A stretch of DNA of 64,000 nt from Eutrigla gurnardus (Eukaryota > Chordata > Actinopteri > Perciformes > Triglidae), in NCBI GenBank assembly GCA_963514095.1, contig OY741264.1, positions 10,401,554 to 10,465,553 of the forward strand, written 5' to 3'. Below are positions 1 to 12,300 of this stretch, piece after piece. A program made the translations under genes and the position numbers. A model generated the notes under the pieces. The model saw nothing but the letters and a program-made list of their open reading frames with translations, made no database searches and was not told the origin of the DNA. Every line of letters starts with the position of its first letter. Position 1 is the first letter of the stretch.

Positions 1-721
1 TCAGCAAATAACACATGCATTTGCAGAGTTTATGAGGGTAATCACTAATTAGGTAATTATAACCCGTTTTAAAAAAAAATTGTAAACCCCGTACTTCAGC
101 CATCTTTTCTCAACATGCTGTAGTTAGTGTGTCAAGCTTTCACTGGGAGGGTTTGGAACATTCTGAGACTTTTTGGATGGAAAGCGACCTTCCTCTGGCT
201 CCTACGGAGAAAATTCCTGTATTTCAACCGAATAAGACTGAACAGGAATCTATTTTATTTACAGAATTAACATGAATTAGTTTCCACAAAGTGCTCATCT
301 TTTCTGTTACAACATGGAAGTTGCTCAATAAAACTTAAAAGGCAACATTTATATGTATACAAAAACACTAAAAGTAAAAACACATCACTGCCGTGTCAAA
401 AGGTTTTTAAAAGAAGATAAAAGCCGCAGAAACAATCATGTGAAACTCTGTTGCAGATAGTTTGCTGTTGAGCTTTATGACGGCGATGTGATCACTGATG
501 TACGTAGAGTGTAGAAAATCTTTGTAATGGACTAAATGAAAAGATTTGAATCGGCAAAATGAATGATCTAATTATAGCACCATGTATGTCACTAGGATGT
601 GACCAGGGCTTTCTCCAATAAGTGAGTTTGGCTGGTAAAGTTTGATTTAGCCAAAGGAACTAATAGCTCCTTTTGCCGGTATTATTTTTTTCATCATTTT
701 TGTTTTTTTTTGTTGCTACAG
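1..721 (+). other. gpc6: Last intron of the gpc6-like gene (3' part)
   Basis: This is the sequence upstream of the terminal glypican exon. It ends in a polypyrimidine tract (T-rich from about 686) and a splice acceptor at 720-721. I see no other exon, RNA gene or clear repeat here, only AT-rich intron-like sequence. The intron's 5' end lies outside the window. Confidence 0.75.
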
Positions 722-942
722 GTGACGAGGGCAGCAGTTCTGGCAGCGGCAGCGGCTGCTCTGAAGGCTGCACGACAGAGTTTGTTTTTGTCGCAACAGA
801 GGCTCCCGTGATCGGAGCTGACAGAAGCGACGAACACGCAGCAGCGGCCGCAGGCAAGTCGTTTTCCCGCGGACCCTCCCTACTGCTGGTGATGGCCGCC
901 CTCACACTCCCGCTCTGGGCAATGCAGACTCAATGGAGATAA
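722..942 (+). CDS. gpc6: Terminal coding exon of a glypican-4/6 family protein, most like glypican-6
   Basis: Glypicans are GPI-anchored cell-surface heparan-sulfate proteoglycans that modulate Wnt, Hedgehog, BMP and FGF signalling. This last exon follows a T-rich tract and an AG acceptor. It begins in phase 1 (a split Gly codon) and encodes about 73 residues to a TAA at 940-942. Residues 4-12 form a Ser-Gly run (SSSGSGSG), the usual heparan-sulfate attachment pattern, followed by CSEGC. Next comes a segment with TEFVFVATEAP, which from memory resembles the GPC6 tail (TTEAP) more than GPC4, although the final residues QTQWR recall GPC4 (QREWR). A polar, Ala-rich linker leads to a hydrophobic stretch (about residues 53-68), which is the expected GPI-attachment signal. 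All upstream exons lie outside the window. The family assignment is firm; the choice of gpc6 over gpc4 is likely but not proven. Confidence 0.85.
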
Positions 943-1840
943 TACACAAGTGTGGCCTGATGACTGACTTTTCTACCTTACGTACAGTATGTTTATCAGC
1001 AAGTTGTAATGCTGTTCCCTCACTGGACATGTTAGAAGCTCCCGGAAACCTGTCGAGAATGTCTTACTGTGTGCTATGGTACGGTAGGGGAAGGGGGTGC
1101 AGCGCTGCATCCTGCTCGTCCCCCAAAGAATGCTCGGTGCCATCGCTGAATCAGCTTTCACACCTGGAAAAAAAAATGTTTTCTCATTATTCTAAAAATG
1201 TGGGTTTTAAACGCCTCTTTTCGAAAGTGGAAATCACCTGATCGGATTTTTCAGATAAAAAGGGGGGTTTATTTTTATTTTCCTTTGTATGATGAAGTTG
1301 CGACCCATTTTGTCCTATTAGTCTTTTCCCCCTCAGTAAAAAAGTCATACTGTGTGCATGCTCTGCAATTATGTTAACAAAAACACATTTTGTTTTAGGT
1401 TTTGTATGCAGGCTACACAGTTTGGAATGGGTTGGTTTGTACAGTGCGAGCAGTTCACCGGGTTTCCCGTTATAGCAGAGTGGTTCAGAAAGCAGCAGTT
1501 CTTACAGCCACTTTATAGTTGCACATTTGATTATCTCTGATTAAGTGACAATATGCTGCACTTAAGAAAACTACTTTGCACAGATTATTTTTGTCTGCTT
1601 CATAAGTTTATAAAGCTAGAGGAAACATTCACCCCATACAGAAGATCTATATTTTCTGATCATGTAACTGTATTGTACTTATAAACATTTGCAGTATGTA
1701 TTTCATTGGAAGGTACTGTAATGTCATCTGACTGGTTTAGTAAATGGCTGCATTTTCTTTTTTATAAGCGTATTAACTGTTTTTACAAGTTATTCGATCA
1801 CCTGTAAAATTAAAGAACAATAAACAGGAGATTTTCCGCG
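943..1840 (+). other. gpc6: Probable 3' UTR of gpc6
   Basis: This is the stretch between the glypican stop codon and the first good pair of poly(A) hexamers. No AATAAA occurs before them. Short open frames here (for example 933-1241) have no recognisable similarity and overlap the glypican stop. The true transcript end is inferred and could be further downstream. Confidence 0.5.
1809..1824 (+). terminator. Candidate gpc6 polyadenylation signals
   Basis: ATTAAA at 1809-1814 and AATAAA at 1819-1824 sit close together about 870 nt after the stop codon. They are the first hexamers downstream of the gene on this strand. Assignment rests on motif and position only. Confidence 0.45.
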
Positions 1841-4800
1841 ACAACACTAAGCCATTATACTACAATTGCCTGCTAACGATATTCAGTTACCTGATTTACT
1901 CTCTTCTGTGTGGGTACTTCTCGTGCACTTAAACAGTTCAGATTTCCTTTTCTTTCCTCAGAATATTAGCGATTTTAGATCTATGCCAATGATATTTTCA
2001 TGTATTTTCTTGGCTCCCATGCTTTAATGATTCAAGGAAATCATTTATGTTGAATGTTTTTATTGCTTGTTTATACTACATATACGGAAGGCTACACATT
2101 GTAACCCTACTCCTGTAAGCTCAGCTCTCTGACAGGCTCTGCAGGTTCACCCAATCGCAACTTATGGAGCTCCAAGCAAATTTTTGTCCGGCCAATCAGA
2201 ACAGACTTACCACCCCTAAAGGCTGCAGGTTATACTTCTGTGGTCCCTTCATGATTTTTATCAATACCTTAAGGAAAGTCTCCCTTCAGTGGGCTCATAT
2301 GACTGACAAGACAGATTCCAGTCACCACAGGAACTCTCACTGCGGTACAGATGGGAAAGCATTTGACCTCCGTCGCCTCCCTGTAGAAAACACTTTGGGA
2401 GAAGGTGACTGAACAGCAGCCTCCCACCAAAACCAGCATGACACAATTAAATCACTGGTGCGTGAACTTTAATCGTGGAAGGCGACGGTCCTCTGTCCAA
2501 CGAAGCATGAGGGGAGAGAAAACTGATCAACAAGGTCCTCCCCAATGTCACAAGTGTCCAGTGTAATAAACCGATGAAGGAAGGGGACGACAGTGGGTTG
2601 TTTTAAGCTTTCCATTTGTGCATAAAAAACAGAAGTGAAATCTAGTGAAAAAGTATTTATTCTGGGCTGAGGTGGAAAGTTTTATCTTTAAAAACAAAAT
2701 GCAACAAAGTGCTGTTCAAACAGACAAAGAAAAAATTAAATCATGATGTACATGAAGCACATGTGCCCTACTTCTAATATTTCCATGACATTAGTGGATT
2801 TAATTTCGCATTTCCTTTTGCGTTCTGGAAATTCATTTAAATTTTGCACTTGAGAAATACTACTCGCAAAATATCAAATACCAGAATTGTTGCCATTACA
2901 CAACCACTGTCATCGAAGAGAGCAGATATAATAAAAAATATTACATTTTAAATTGAAAAAATATTCATTTTAAAAGGCACTCATCAGCTAAGGCAGGTAG
3001 CAATATTGGGAGATGACCACCAAGTTGTTCAGGCCACCTACACCATAGTGACCCAGGTGCAGGAGGGAGAGGAGGCCATCTTCATCTCATCGTAGTTATC
3101 TGCTCTTGTTGCTCTTCCAGTCACAATGGGAAGCGAATTCTAGGTTAGAATGTAATCAGCATTTTAAGGATCTGGGGTCGGTGAAGCCTTTCTGATTGGT
3201 CCGGTAAAAAAGTACATGCAAACCTTTTGGAGGTCAAAGCCTATAAGACAGAATCTCCCCTGGTTCTGTCTTATTGTCTCACTAAACACACAGTTAACCA
3301 ACTCGACAGAGTCTAAATTAGTGTTTACGCAGACATTACATCTATATTTTGAATTGCTCGTGTGTCTTCTGACAGAACATGTTAACATGAGTGCAGACAG
3401 CCCATCACCCACCTGAGCCGGGCAGAGATAAAAACATCTCAATCTGAACTCACTTAGCAGGTCAGACAGTTGAGACAGACGGGAGTTAGTTAGACATGAT
3501 GTACATCCTGCAGTAACTATTTAAAATGTGCTTAATATTGAATTAAGTAACTAGCAGCCAGGCCTGATGTGCAGCAACCGTTTCTCTGATCTGTGAGGAT
3601 TTACCCACGGAGGAGGCCTGGCCTGAATAGCAGATAATCGCAGTGAAGACGGTTCATGAAAAAATCATGTTCTCTTACCGTTGGCCTATTGAAGTTCAGA
3701 CTGATAAATCAAATTCAGCTTCAGGCGTTTCATTTACAATGAAAAAATACATGTTTTGTCAGTACTTTTATTTTGTGTCCTATTGTTGCTTAAAACTAGA
3801 TTCAACCGGGCTGTAAAACAGTTGCATCCGTTCTTTTGTGATTCTATAATTGATTAAAGAATGATAAAGTACACAACAGGAAGAGAAAAGAGTCAGTAAT
3901 AAGTCAAAGTAAGTGGGTTATAAATCGTTCCAGTCAAACACATCGTATAAATTCAGTTTTTAATTATTCAAAAATGTGGAGACAGAGGCAGACATATTTG
4001 TCTGGGCCAGGAGACAGCCAGAAACTTAACGGGTATGTTTTTTTTAAATTGGAAAAGCTGCGGCCACACAAAGACTGAATGCACCCGTGAGAGTCTCCAC
4101 AAGATCTGTGATTACAACAAGCGTTTTGGATGAGTGGGGATAAGGCAGGTTTTCTGGTATTCCTGAAATACAGAAAAGGAAGTGAAACGAACAAAAGACG
4201 CAGAAGAAGCGAGCTGACTTTTTCCAAAGTGCTTGTATCGGTACAAACACTATTCTTTTCTCATCCCGATGAGAGGAATGTTTGCCATAATCCACTGGCT
4301 TGTGTATTCCGCCACCTCTTCTGAAAAGCTGCGTTACCCTGGTCGTCGAGTATCACTGTCTGAGATGCTTCAATGCTTGACTTAATTATTCTGTGAGCCT
4401 CTTTTGTTTTGATTTTGTCTCGTTTATTCAACTTGTTGGCATTTGCAAAACTGGGGGGAAAGTAAAATCGTGGTTGGTTAAAGGTTTTTTACAGAAGGTT
4501 AAGAAAATATGTTATGCAAGGTTCTCCATTTTGATGTTAATTGTTTGCTGCACTTTTGCTAAAACATACGCTGTGAGTGTGGTACTGTTGTGATTTGCAA
4601 AATGAGATAACTAAGGGGCACATTAAGATTTTTGGAGCTGTCAGTGCACGCTGTTTGAAGTATTTTGGGGGAACTGAAGTTGATGGTTATACAAGCAGAC
4701 ATGCCTTACCATTTTTAAAAGACTAAAATGGATTGCTTATTTGGCTTTTGTTACACATTCTTGTATACAGAAAATAATACAAAAGGTAATAATAAACATT

Positions 4801-5204
4801 TTATTAAAAAAACTCTCCATTTATCATTTTCTTGTCCTGTGGAAGCCACGTATCTGTGTTGTTCAGGAAGAAAAACGACTGTTTTCAGATCCCTTGTTTT
4901 TACAAATGCCTTTCTTTTTTTTAAATTCTCTTTTTATTATGATACCATCATTTATAATACATATCATTCTTCTCAATTAGCCATCTGTAAGTTTACATTT
5001 TTAGCCCACAACAAGGCATCACAGAAGCAGGGACTCACTTGACATTATTACATACATACTGTAATATAGACCTAACCGTATTTTAAAATAAAGTAAAATA
5101 AGATAAGAACAGAAACTAAATAAAAATAGAACACAATTGTTGGGGTAAACCACACAAATCCCTCTAGGAAGGGGATTATTGATGACTATTATATTTATAT
5201 ATGG
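1841..5204. other. Intergenic, no gene recognised
   Basis: AT-rich sequence with only short chance open frames on both strands. I see no transposon ends, RNA gene or microsatellite of note. The part around 2100-2600 and 3000-3450 is less AT-rich and unique-looking but offers no positive evidence of function. Confidence 0.5.
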
Positions 5205-5880
5205 CATTTAGCAAATAATAGTATACTATATGCCAGAAAAGGCATAAAGTCATAGTATAGTATATCAAATAAGTTATGAATACTATGTTGAATGTTGGAG
5301 AAAAATGTCAAAAAAGTCATAGTATAGTTTGTTTGTTTATTAATCACAAAACCCATAGTATGTCCGAAAAGCCATTATAGTTCAATTTTATCATGTCATA
5401 AAAAAACAAACAGAACGTCTTAAAAATAAATAATCTAGGTTGAAAAACAGTCATAGTATGTTGATAAAAGTAACAATCATAGTGTACTATGTGAATAGGT
5501 CTTAAGAAGTAATTGTGTAGTATTTTGGATAAAGTCATAATATTAATCAAAAAATGTCAAAGTGTAGTATATTTTTAAAAATTGTCATAGTAAAACATGT
5601 CGATAAAGTCATAGTATAGCATTGCGAAGAGAAAAAAAATAAAAGGATAACATTCGCAGTCTGAAAAAATCATAGAATGCCAAAAAAATTCACATGATAG
5701 CGTGTCAAAAAAAGTCATAGCATACCAAAAAAATTCATAGTGTAGCATGTCAAAAAAAGTCATCGTATAGCATGTCGAAAAAATCAAAGGAAAGCATAAA
5801 AATAGTCAAAAAGTCATAGTATAATAAGTCCAAAAAGTCATGAAAGGGCATAGTATAATATAAAGTATATCCAATAAAGT
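5205..5880. repeat. AT-rich degenerate minisatellite, block 1
   Basis: The motif GTCATAGTATAGCATGTC followed by an A-run recurs many times with drift, with a unit near 24 bp. It is clearest at 5580-5870. An open frame on the - strand (5575-5787) is only this repeat translated (recurring MTFFD and YEFFW units). The same motif returns at 7020-7450. Confidence 0.8.
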
Positions 5881-6792
5881 GTGATGGTAGTTCAAAGATG
5901 AATACATGAGTAAGGCAGGTCACAAACATTCTTCATTATCACACTCAGCAGATGTAGTTTTTATGTATTTTTTCAGCCCATTTTAACTTTTTGTTCAGGC
6001 TGCCTACATTTATGGTATATGTTTAATAGGACCTGGGACAGTTGAATCCCACAACTCTGTTTTTAAAAACATGTTGCTGTTACATGGCTTCCTCTTTCAC
6101 ATGTCACAGAGACATGCAGCTCCTTTGGATGTCTGAGAGGGGAAAGCCAAAGGTTACAAATCTGTCAATACACTCCCCCCTTATTAGCATTTTATGCAAA
6201 TCTTGGGAACCTCAATTATCTACCCCTTGTCCTGTGGGCTTTGTCTGACCCAAAACTCGGTCAGGTTCCAAGGATCTTCGATAGAAGTGAACTCTCTTGA
6301 CTAAAGGCCTTATTAGACAGAACACAATGGCACCATACTGCTTTTTTGTTGCTCGTTTTGCTGATTTCAGCATCTTTTTTATTGTTCCTAAGAAACCAAA
6401 TGAGTGCTCACATTTGTAATTTTATTTATACATCACCTTTCAAAAACAAAGATACAAAGTGTTTTGTGATAAAAAACATAATGAGAGTAATTAAGATCAA
6501 AATATAAACATGGTTGACTCATTTAAATAGATACAACAATATTACATCAATTAAGAAAAAGCAATTTAATCTCTTAAGAAGAGATTTCAGGGAAGATAAG
6601 TGTGCCAGCCTGGGACCCTTAAGCAGGGCAATCCACAGCTGAGGGTCCCGGACACCAAAAGCCCAGTCACCTTTGTTGACGAGATTACTTTTTCTGATTT
6701 GGAGCCATTCAGCTGCAGGACATTTCCAGAATATGTGATCTACAAGGGTTTAAAAGGCACTTTCCATTTCAGCTCAACTTTAATGGGACAAA
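5881..6792. other. Spacer between minisatellite block 1 and the RT relic
   Basis: Non-repetitive AT-rich sequence. The section 6600-6780 is somewhat GC-richer and may belong to the same degraded LINE copy as the reverse-transcriptase relic that follows, but I could not match it to anything. Confidence 0.35.
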
Positions 6793-6890
6793 TGTAATCC
6801 GCGTAACAGTTGAAATATACCCCCCTGGGGTAGTATGTATATGGTGAATAATAATGGACCCCAAAATAGAGCCGTGAGGGACCCTACAGA
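6793..6890 (-). pseudogene. Relic of non-LTR retrotransposon reverse transcriptase (CR1/L2/Rex-like)
   Basis: Read on the - strand, this stretch encodes GPLLFTIYILP, followed after a one-base frame change by a stretch ending CYAD. This matches the reverse-transcriptase core common in fish LINEs (QGSVLGPLLFTIY...CYADD), which carries the catalytic YADD. Here the box reads YADY. The copy is short, frameshifted and dead. It lies between the two blocks of the AT-rich minisatellite, so it may be the remnant of an insertion that split them. Confidence 0.6.
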
Positions 6891-7019
6891 GGAGCACAAG
6901 AGGAATAGGCATTACCAAGCATTAAAGAGAAGGTTGACAGAAGAGTCAAACCAATCCAATGAAAATGTCATTGTAAAGTATGGAATTAAAAATGTCATCT
7001 AAAGAATTCCTAATATAGA

Positions 7020-7450
7020 AATGCTTAAAGATGCCATACAAAATTCAGAGTACAGTATGCTATAACAATGTCCAAAAAGTGTCATAAAATGTCATAGTGT
7101 ACCATAAAAATAGTCTTATAAATAACTGATAGTATATTATCTAATATACATGTAATTAAAAAAGTTATAGTATACTATATCATAAATATTTCTGGAAAAT
7201 GTCATAGTATTGTATGTCAAAAAATGTCACATAAAAATAGTCTATAGTATACCATAAAAATGGTTTAAGAAATCATAGTATGGAATAAAAACATGTCATG
7301 GCATAGCATGCCATGAAATGTCATTAAATGTAATTGTATAGCATGCCACAAAAAATATCATTATATTATGAAATTAAATTAAAAAAGAATGTCATTGTGT
7401 GCCATAAAATGGCTTCAAAATGTCATGATATAGAGTGTCATAAAATATCA
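7020..7450. repeat. AT-rich degenerate minisatellite, block 2
   Basis: The same GTCATAGTATA/CATAAAA motif as in 5205-5880 recurs here, with more decay and variants built on ATGTCATAAAATGTCAT. The two blocks share orientation and probably descend from one array. Confidence 0.7.
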
Positions 7451-7998
7451 TAGAAAACGTACAGTAATTGTCCCTCCAACGGTTTCTGACATGTGGTCAG
7501 AAGGTCATCGGCGCCTGTTTTGGAATCAACTGATGAGCTTTTCTTATTGTGTTCTGAGTGACTTCAGTGAAAAAACTTGGAGATACATGGTTTGATAGCC
7601 ATTTAAAGTGGTTCTGAGTAATCCTGAAATTAATGTAATAAGAATTCTTAGCATGTTTGACATTTCATAATCACCCAGTAATTGACATCTTTACACAGCT
7701 GCTCAAGTTTTAAAGAGGGACTTGACTGCATTTCATAGCTTTTATCTTTGAATATTCATGAGAAAAGAAAAAATATTTCAGTTTACCATGTCAGTTATAA
7801 GTATTTAAGACTTGAGATGAGATGAGATGAGATGTTATGTATGAGTAACTCTCCATTAAAACAATAAAAAGCAGATTATAGTGGCGGTCCTGTTTAGATG
7901 CTAATCCACTTCAGAAATTGTGAGCGGAACTAATACAGTTCTAGGCTAAATTACAGACCATTGCTTGGATGGAAATGGATGGCTTTCTTACAAAAAGG
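7451..7998. other. Intergenic spacer, no gene recognised
   Basis: Unique-looking AT-rich sequence. It has one small (GAGAT)n run near 7814-7834. Nothing else can be supported. Confidence 0.45.
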
Positions 7999-8126
7999 AT
8001 ATATATTAGGGGTGTGACGAGATCTCGTACCACGAGATCTCGCGAGATTAAAGCCGACGATGTTTCTCGTCGTTAAAAATCTGTCTCGCGAGATTTGTGA
8101 GCTATACATAGCTGAGGTTTTACAGA

Positions 8127-8470
8127 CAGCTGTTACTGACTGGGAGCTTAAAAAACCCAACCACGGCATCGCTTATTGTTACCGACAATGCACGTAATAT
8201 GGACGTGGCCGTGCGCGACGCAGGATTGAAGTCGCACATCTGTTTTGCGCACACTATAAATCTTGCAACCCAAGCTTGCCTCGGTGTTCCCCGCATCGCT
8301 CGTTTACTCGGGCGGGTGAGACGTGTGACTGCTTTTTTTCATCGTAGTTCAGCGGCTACCGCGGTGAAAATGTCCAAGCAGAAACGGCTACAATTGCCAT
8401 CACACAAGTTAATGACGGGCACGTTGGATATGCTGGCTCGTTACCTTGAGCAGCAAGCTGCCATAGCAGC
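8127..8470 (+). pseudogene. Broken hAT transposase (ZBED-like) fragment
   Basis: The frame includes VTDNARNMDVAVRDAGLK and HICFAHTINLATQACL, typical of the central catalytic region of hAT/ZBED-type transposases. A one-base change in the A-run near 8151-8156 shifts the frame upstream of this. Near 8370-8430 the coding similarity breaks up (LQLPSHKLMT, then LDMLARYLEQQAAIAAS), indicating indels or an internal deletion. Past 8490 the reading DSCDVRDAEDAV in another frame looks like more of the same protein. No functional transposase can come from this copy, because both ends of the coding region and most of the RNase-H-like fold are missing. Confidence 0.8.
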
Positions 8471-8646
8471 ATCACCAGCCCATAGTTAAGACAAAACTCC
8501 CGAAGCATTGATACACTTGACAGCTGCGATGTCAGAGATGCTGAAGATGCTGTAGTTGCAGCATGTTGTTCACGACATACTTGGTCAGGCTCCGTTTGCA
8601 CTATTTGCACTCTGTATTGACAAAGTAGAACTTTGATTTGGTTTTG

Positions 8647-9002
8647 TGGGCTGCATGGTGGTGTAGTGGGTAGCACTCTCGCCTCACAGCAAGAGGGTCC
8701 CGGGTTCGATTCCCGGGAGTTTGCATGTTCTCCCCGTGTAAGCGTGGGTTCTCTCCGGGTTCTCCGGCTTCCTCCCACAGTCCAAAGACATGCAGGATGG
8801 GGATAGGTTAATTGGTGACTCTAAATTGCCCGTAGGTGTGAATGTGAGTGTGAATGGTTGTTTGTCTCTATATGTTGGCCCTGTGATAGACTGGCGACCT
8901 GTCCAGGGTGTACCCTGCCTTCGCCCAATGACAGCTGGGATCGGCTCCAGCCCCCCGTGACCCTGAATACAGGATAAGCGGTAGAAAATGGATGGATGGA
9001 TG
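8647..9002 (+). mobile_element. tRNA-derived SINE inserted in the hAT element, with perfect TSD
   Basis: The head resembles a tRNA, with an A-box-like GTGTAGTGGGTAGC (8661-8674) and a canonical B box GGTTCGATTCC (8703-8713), so it would carry an internal RNA polymerase III promoter. The body (TTTGCATGTTCTCCCCGTGT and downstream) is the abundant fish SINE core. The 3' end is a GGAT tandem tail. GATTTGGTTTTG occurs at 8635-8646 and again at 9003-9014, a 12-bp target-site duplication. The open frames on the - strand here are shadows of the SINE. Confidence 0.88.
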
Positions 9003-9300
9003 GATTTGGTTTTGCACATATTTACACTTGGGGAAAAAGAAATATTTTATTTTATTTATTTTATTTTAACTTTTATCAATTTTAGTTTTAGTTTAAAAAG
9101 TTTATTAAAAGATCATGCTTACATCATGCATGTAAAGAGTTATAATAAAATATTGCAACTCTGTTAAATTAAAGTCTGTTAGTCCAGTCATATATTTTGT
9201 CATTGTAGTTTTCTTAAAATCTCGTCTCGTCTCGTCTCGTTCTCGTGAACCCAATATCGTGTCTCGTCTCGTCTCGTGAGCGGAGTGTATCGTCACACCC

Positions 9301-9303
<3 letters not shown>

Positions 9304-9377
<74 letters not shown>
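9304..9377. repeat. (TA)n microsatellite
   Basis: About 37 uninterrupted TA units directly abut the right end of the hAT element. They may have expanded from its AT-only target duplication. Confidence 0.95.
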
Positions 9378-9380
<3 letters not shown>

Positions 9381-12300
9381 TACATTAATGTTAAATATTC
9401 AATTAATACAGTTTGTACAATATATGTATATATGCATATGTACAATTTGTACATATACACACTCTTGTCAATTAGTAGGGACTCTTTTGTCCTTCACATG
9501 TTACAACATTTGCAGCTAGAAGAGGATGTAGAAATCCCCTCCCCCACTACAAGGTTAAAGTGAAAGCAAAAGGGAAACAGGCAAGAAACACGTAGTGTCG
9601 AGGTCATGTGATTAATGTATTTGCTGCTACCTGTAATCTATCAGTTGTCAAACTTGGCTCGCTGTCACATTTTGTCAGGGGAGGCAGCAGAACGTCTGGC
9701 TGACAGAAAAGAAAGAGACAAAAAAAAGCTTACTGCATTGCCACATTCAATTCCTCTGAGTAGCTCCCCCAAACATCAATTTATTCATTTTCACATGACA
9801 ACAGCAATGGGGATAACACGAAACAACTTCACATCTGAACCAGAATTATTCATTCAAATATCTCTTTCTGTATGTACAATTATTTATGTGCTTCAATAAT
9901 GGAAAAGCAGAATGAAAAGGACCGAACTCCAATCAAAATACAAAAAGCCCATGGATTTCAAAGACAGAATTTTTCTGCGAGATGTGCTTGATAATTTTGG
10001 ATGGCTCTTGGCAAAACCCTCACTGAAGAAATAATTGATTCTGCTTCACAGATTGCTGGAGAAATACAGTCTTAGTGCTGTAAATGCAGCTGAACCATCT
10101 GCTGGCATAGTTCTTTTTTTATTATTTAAATAACTGAAATTATTTATGCTGTAGTTATCTTTGCATTAAGATGTTTGAATTACTTTCACACAACTGGACA
10201 AGCTAAAAATTCTATTAATTTCCGTAATTAGTAGCAGTGAGTAGTCAGAAATGGCTGCTAAGCAAGATTATTTGTGTTAGTAAATATATTGACACATAAA
10301 TACCATCCAAAATGTATTGTTTTGAATTATTTTTACTGTCTCACTGATGGCTTTTGCAGCTGTCCACATCATTTTCTTGTAGGTATCTCATGGGTCATGA
10401 CATAGTTAAAGGGACAAGAAAAGTAGGTTCCTTTTATTAATGAATGAATATGTAACTGTAACTTTCAGGCATCTAAAAAGTAATGCAATAAAAACAATAT
10501 AACAACTGGAGAAGGAATATGGAGACATTGTAAAGTAGAACTGGTCACAAAATGTGGACATACGTGAAGAAGAGGATACAGTCTTGGAGCTGGGGCCCCA
10601 TTCATTAATGAAAGTCGGTATGTGGTACATGGGGTCCATAGAGCTGCAGTTTCCTTTAATCCCGCCTCTCAACAGCATGGTCTCAGTTACTCACATGAAT
10701 TCATTATGCCTAAGGAAATAACTGGTCTTTTTGGGCTCAATGGCATCCTGTCACAGATCAAAAAATTGTAATTCCACATGTTGGCCACTACAGAAATTGG
10801 CTTCAAAGCCGGCTACTGTTCCTGGGGGGTTGCGGGAAACACTATTGAGCCTTCAACACAAGACTAGTGCTCATGGAGGCAATTAAAAAAAAACTTAGTT
10901 TTAAAGTGAAATGTACAGTGCTTGGTCAAATACAAAAAAAATAAAAGGCATTTACTATTTCAGAATTTCAGTATTTAGACAATGATTTGGGGAAATCAAA
11001 TGTATAGAAATATATACAGTACATATATTGTCATCATTACATTAATAAAGAAAACGAGAGAGATAGAATTCACAAGATTTTTGTGACAAGGTGATGATGA
11101 GCTTAGCAAACATTGCACGTCAGGAGAAACAGATATTTTCTTGCTATCACTGTGAGGTTGCCAAGCAATACAACCTGTTAATTGGTGAACATTTTAGGTG
11201 CTGGTTGGTAGATTAATATTTGGACAGAGCCGGCTAACTGGCATACACACATTTCTGAAACTATTGAAGACATAGCCACTTTATTAGCTTGAGCACATTA
11301 CATTTTATTAGTAGCTATTGGTTATCCTTTCCTTAAGTAAGAAAAAAACGATCTAATTATTATTTTTTGCCTCCGCAATGTTTGAAAAAGAACTTTGTCA
11401 TTGCTCCCTCGCAATGATAGTAGTAGCACCAGTTAACGAATGATGTGTGAGCAAAAGTGCTTTTCTCATTGTGTTGGCATTTCTTCTGCAATACAAATAC
11501 AACAGTACTGAATTAGTGTGTCATTGTACCATCACAATTGCCTTAAATAGACTTCCTAACACTACAGATGTGACAAGGAGACGACTGCCTTCTAATTGTC
11601 CTTCACAACTCATGAAACTCAGTGATGCCTCTGAAAGTAGGGTGGTGACTGTAAATATTAAGGTCTGAGGACATTGTTAATGGATTCTCTGATGACACAT
11701 TTCCTCCATGCACTGATTGTAATTGCTTTTTACATGACAAGTAATAGTGTGAGGGCTTTAGAGACACTGAAAAATCCCCTGAAAATAGAAACCTATGAAA
11801 TTAAACCTTGGTTTTCAATTTTCACTCCCACATGATTTGAGTAATTAAATGGATTAAACCCAGTACTATATAATAAGACATAAATAAGTTTCAGAGTGAA
11901 TCACTATCATATTTTCTCTTGGACGGGCTTTAAATGTTGGCCGTTTGTAAGATATACATCCCCTTTAACAAATAAGACCAGATGCTGACATCTTTGCCAC
12001 CCACTATCTGTGTGTTTAGGCTTCAGTTCAAAACCAACACTGCAGGTTCGTCATATCCACACACTCACCTGGTTGCTGTGATATGAAGATGGCCTTGCTC
12101 TGCAGTGTGTATTCTCTTTGAAATTCAGAATGACAAGACTGTTCATAGATATTATGATGGTTGTGCTCTGCTTTGTGTTTTCCACATTATGACACCAGAG
12201 GGAGGTTTGGAAGGCTCACTGTGCTTTTGTAAGGCTCCAGTCTATCCGGAAGTCAAAGCTGTACGCTGTAAAAACTAAGATCCAATTGTAAAATCACTTT

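Larger units (their letters stand above)
8007..9303 (+). mobile_element. Non-autonomous hAT DNA transposon relic with 8-bp TSD
   Basis: The terminal inverted repeat TAGGGGTGTGACGA (8007-8020) is matched by TCGTCACACCCCTA (9290-9303). Both ends are flanked by ATATATAT (7999-8006 and 9304-9311), an 8-bp target duplication as expected for hAT. Subterminal sequence is rich in CGAGATCTCG and TCTCGTCTCG motifs. Inside are a decayed transposase segment (8127-8470) and a later SINE insertion. The right TSD is continuous with a long (TA)n run, so the exact TSD is partly masked by microsatellite sequence. Confidence 0.85.

Noticed and set aside
8650..8720. Possible tRNA gene (A and B boxes)
   Set aside because: The boxes belong to the tRNA-derived head of a SINE with target duplications; no complete cloverleaf or isolated tRNA is present.
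8356..9019. Two long - strand frames
   Set aside because: They are antisense translations of the SINE and the hAT relic.
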